Both the position numbers and the translations under genes were made by a program. From Cyanophora paradoxa (taxonomy: Eukaryota > Glaucocystophyceae > Cyanophorales > Cyanophoraceae), in contig QPMI01000043.1 in assembly GCA_004431415.1 (NCBI GenBank), forward strand, positions 62,001-126,000: DNA of 64,000 nucleotides, given 5' to 3'. Shown here one piece after another: positions 61,422 through 64,000 of this stretch (the stretch's first letter is position 1; each line of letters opens with the position of its first letter). The notes beneath the pieces are model-generated. The model saw nothing but the letters and a program-made list of their open reading frames with translations, did not search any database and was not told the origin of the DNA.

Positions 61422-61427
61422 AATAAA
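61422..61427 (+). promoter_or_regulatory. Possible polyadenylation signal
   Basis: An AATAAA hexamer lies about 220 bases past the stop of the large plus-strand gene in an AT-rich 3' flank with repeated TATTGC words. Use of the canonical hexamer by this organism is not established. Confidence 0.35.
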
Positions 61428-61455
61428 GTAACAGCAAGGTCCTGTCCTGTGATCG

Positions 61456-61602
61456 CGGGGGGGGGGGGGGGGGGGGGAGGGGGGGGAGGGGGGGGGACGG
61501 GCCGGGGGAGCTCGAGGGCCGCGGATCCGGAGAGCTGGGACCGGCCGCGGCCCTCGAGCTCCCCGGCCCGTCCCCACCCCCCCCCCTCCCCCCCCCCCCC
61601 CC
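61456..61602. repeat. G-tract/C-tract inverted repeat (long hairpin)
   Basis: A G-rich tract (61456-61496) is followed by GACGGGCCGGGGGAGCTCGA and a short centre, and then by its complement TCGAGCTCCCCGGCCCGTC and a C-rich tract to about 61602. The arms total about 65 bases around a 16-20 base centre. This can form a very stable hairpin and the G tract can form quadruplexes. It sits immediately before the inverted ArsA fragment. Confidence 0.85.
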
Positions 61603-61647
61603 TCCTCCTCCGCCCTACCCCATCTACTAACGCGGCTACTGTACGCG

Positions 61648-62719
61648 GCGCGGCAGAGGCAGATCGTCGGGTTCCTCGAGGAGTTCAAGCAGGCCCGCCC
61701 CGCCCCGCCCCGCCCCCGTCGCCCGCCCCGCCCCGGCTCATCCGCCGGCGGGGGCAGCTCGGGGCGGACGCGATGGGGGGCGAGGGGGCGGAGGCCTCCG
61801 GGGGCACGGGGGCACTGCTGCGGGAGGTCCGCGAGCTGCTGCAGACGGCCCCGCCGGGGCTCGACGAGGCCGCCGCCCTCTCCAAGGCGCCCCGCCCGCC
61901 CCGCCCCGCCCCGCCGGCACTGCCGCCTCCTCCGAGCCGGCGCGGCAGATCGTCGGGTTCCTCGAGGAGGACGCCGGCGCCGCCTTCGACCGCGCGCGCC
62001 CTGCATCGCCGCCCCTCGCGCTGACGGCCACCCTGCTCGGGCAGATCATCCGCCTGCGGGACAAGATCGGCGCCATCTCCAACGCCGTCAAGCGTGCCCT
62101 GCCGCCCTCGCCGGGGGCGGCGGCGCCTGACGGCGGGCGGGCGGCAGGAGCGTGTTCGGGAAGGAGGTGCCGAAGGGCGAGGGCGCCATGGCCCGCCTCG
62201 AGCGCTTCCAGGCCCGCATGCAGCGCCTCCAGGCCCGCACCGCCCCGCCCCACCCGCCCCGCGCCCTCCCGCGCCCCTCTGAGGTCCCTCCGGTCGGGCA
62301 GAACCTCTTCCGGGACGGGTCGCAGTGCGAGTTCGTGGTCGTGTCGATCCCGACGGTCCTCGCCGCCTCCGAGTCCGAGCGCCTCGTCGCCGCCCTCCGC
62401 CGCGAGGGCTTCGCCCTCCGCACCGCCGTCGTCAACCAGGCGCGCCCCGCCATCCAGGCCCCCGCGCCCGTCAGGCTGACTTGGTCGGCGGCGGCAGGTG
62501 GTGCCTGCGGAGGAGCTCGAGGCGGGCGGAGCCGGGGCGGCGGCGGGGTTCGCGCAGCGCGTGGCGCGGCAGCACGCGCGGACGCTGGAGCACCTGCGGA
62601 CGGACCCGGCGCTGGCGGGCCTGCAGGTGATCGCCGTCCCCTACTTTGACGCCGAGGTCCGCGGCGTCTACGGCCTCCGCTCCCTCGCCGCCGCCCTCCT
62701 GCCCCCGCCCGCCCCGTAG
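61648..62719 (+). pseudogene. Inverted, broken copy of the second ArsA half
   Basis: On the plus strand this matches the reverse complement of 53727-55030 almost base for base, introns included: FKQ, LGADAMGGEGAEASGGTGAL, IVGFLEEDAGAAFDR, LLGQIIRLRDKIGAISNAVK, SVFGKEVPKGEGAMARLERF, RTAVVNQ and the same LLPPPAP stop at 62719. The P-loop exon is absent, and a deletion of about 300 bases at 61990-62000 removes the switch II exon (VVFDTAPTGHTL). The 5' edge is a chimaera in which IVGFLEE is joined directly to FKQ. It cannot make a working ATPase. Confidence 0.88.
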
Positions 62720-63137
62720 CTCTAGCATATGTACAGTGCCCGCAGGCCGACTGCAGTGCTAGCCGCCGACCACTAGGCTCTAGCCCCAGCTTCAATACCA
62801 AGCGCTCGGATGCGGAATCTTATTCTGTTTCCACAAAGTGTTGTCTACAAAGTTCTAGATCTAGAAGAGAGCTCAAGGGCTGCTTGTTGCACAATATAGA
62901 TGATTCTGCACGTGCACGTGCACGTTGACAAAATGCAATTGTGGGACAGTATCACTGGGAGCCAGAAATTAAGTGAACTCGCCAGGGTGACTTTCGGGCT
63001 GCAGCGGTTACATTCTGCTGATTTCCCATATCCATGCATGCAGTTCTGTTTTTCCATGCATGCTGATATTACATGCATTTCACATCTTCCTTTCTAGCCT
63101 AGTAGTAGCTACTGCAAAGCTAGCTATAGCTACTGCC
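62720..63137. other. Intergenic, AT-rich
   Basis: This is the 3' flank of the ArsA fragment, with GTGCACGTGCACGTGCACG-like and CCATGCATGCA palindromes and TAGCTATAGCTA runs just before the tandem repeat. No gene seen. Confidence 0.5.
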
Positions 63138-64000
63138 GCCTACGGGCCTAGCTATATATAGCGCTAGCCGGCAGCCCCGCTGCGCCTGCTTGCTCACCTT
63201 CGAGCAGCAAGGCCGCCGGCAGACCCCACTGCTTGCTCACCTTCAAGCAGCAGGGCCGGCCAAATAGCGCGCACGCTATCGAAAAGGAAGGGTGCACGGA
63301 CCTCTTCGATTCTTGATGAAAATGCTCTTGACAGCTCTGCGGGAGACAACACAGGCAGCGATCAGCTGCAGAACGACGAGAAAAAGGATAGAAAAGCGCA
63401 ATCAAACGCCTACGGGCCTAGCCGGCAGCCCCGCCTGCTCGCTCACCTTCGAGCAGCAAGGCCGCCGGCAGACCCCACTGCTTGCTCACCTTCAAGCAGC
63501 AGGGCCGGCCAAATAGCGCGCGCGCTATCGAAAAGGAAGGGTGCACGGACCTCTTCGATTCTTGATGAAAATGCTCTTGACAGCTCTGCGGGAGACAACA
63601 CAGGCAGCGATCAGCTGCAGAACGACGAGAAAAAGGATAGAAAAGCGCAATCAAACGCCTACGGGCCTAGCCGGCAGCCCCGCCTGCTCGCTCACCTTCG
63701 AGCAGCAAGGCCGCCGGCAGACCCCACTGCTTGCTCACCTTCAAGCAGCAGGGCCGGCCAAATAGCGCGCGCGCTATCGAAAAGGAAGGGTGCATGTGCA
63801 CGGACCTCTAGATCTTAGACTTCGATTCTCGATGAAAATGCTCTTGCTCTGCGGGAGACAACACAGGCAGCGGTCAGCTGCAGATTTAGGCGCAAGCAAA
63901 CACCTACGGGCCCAGCCGGCAGCCCCGCCTGCTCGCTCACCTTCGAGCATGATGAGCAGCAAGGCCGCGCGCCGGCATGCATATGCGCAGACCTCGGACA
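63138..64000. repeat. Tandem repeat, unit about 249 bp, running off the window end
   Basis: GCCTACGGGCCTA marks unit starts at 63138, 63408, 63657 and, with changes, about 63902, giving spacings of 270, 249 and 245. Units 2 and 3 are nearly identical; unit 1 has an insertion after its first 13 bases and unit 4 is cut by the window edge. Each unit contains two short hairpins, CTGCTCG-CTCACCTT-CGAGCAG and CTGCTTG-CTCACCTT-CAAGCAG, then a palindrome ATAGCGCGCGCGCTAT. Short open frames repeat with the unit (for example 63541-63765) but look incidental. Confidence 0.9.

Noticed and set aside
63292-63765. Repeated 74-codon open frames in the terminal tandem repeat
   Set aside because: They recur only because the DNA unit recurs, and they run through the hairpin sequences with no sign of protein-level conservation.
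63138-64000. CRISPR-like array
   Set aside because: The units are 245-270 bp and the whole unit is repeated, with no unique spacers, in a eukaryotic context.

Overview
The window looks like nuclear DNA of a unicellular, probably flagellated, photosynthetic eukaryote. Genes are split by many very short introns, coding DNA is extremely GC-rich with third positions almost all G or C, and intergenic DNA is clearly more AT-rich. Three predicted plastid-targeted proteins (PsbQ-like lumenal protein, MsrB, double ArsA/GET3 ATPase) all begin Met-Phe followed by a Ser/Ala/Arg-rich stretch with no ER signal peptide. That points to a primary plastid and fits the N-terminal Phe rule known for glaucophyte and red-algal transit peptides. 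My leading guess is a glaucophyte such as a Cyanophora relative, but this is inference. No rRNA, tRNA or CRISPR was recognised.

From 0.4 to 43.6 kb the window is dense with single genes that mostly alternate in strand, giving head-to-head pairs with 30-380 bp between start codons and tail-to-tail pairs with 70-260 bp between stops. In order: CYP51-like P450 (+), GHL10-type glycoside hydrolase-like protein fused to two LysM domains (+), coiled-coil protein (-), F-box protein (+), a very large M14 carboxypeptidase with repetitive tail and C-terminal membrane anchor (-), a DIxG/TNPLDPxY repeat protein (+), TcdA-like t6A dehydratase (-), a small Cys-rich protein (+), PsbQ-like lumen protein (+), CWC22 splicing factor (-), bZIP factor (+), Zim17/DNL zinc-finger mitochondrial protein (-), a second F-box protein (+), CFA-synthase-like methyltransferase (-), coiled-coil protein (+), plastid MsrB (-) and JMJD5/KDM8-like JmjC oxygenase (+).

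From 43.8 kb onward the region is looser and rearranged. It contains an inverted 3' fragment of the second F-box gene, then two head-to-head copies of a Cys-rich/helical/TIR gene whose 3' 1.1 kb are nearly identical. They flank a 2.9 kb AT-rich spacer with a family of short inverted-repeat elements. A tandem-fused ArsA/GET3 ATPase gene (-) follows, then a large unrecognised gene (+), a G/C-tract hairpin, an inverted broken copy of the second ArsA half, and a roughly 249 bp tandem repeat running off the end.

Many introns start GC rather than GT (typically AAG or CAG followed by GCCCGCCCC) and end with a CTGAC-like branch point and CAG. They are 50-100 bp long and resemble one another, which is the most general unusual property of the window. 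Exon edges below were read by eye, so gene ends are firmer than internal splice sites.
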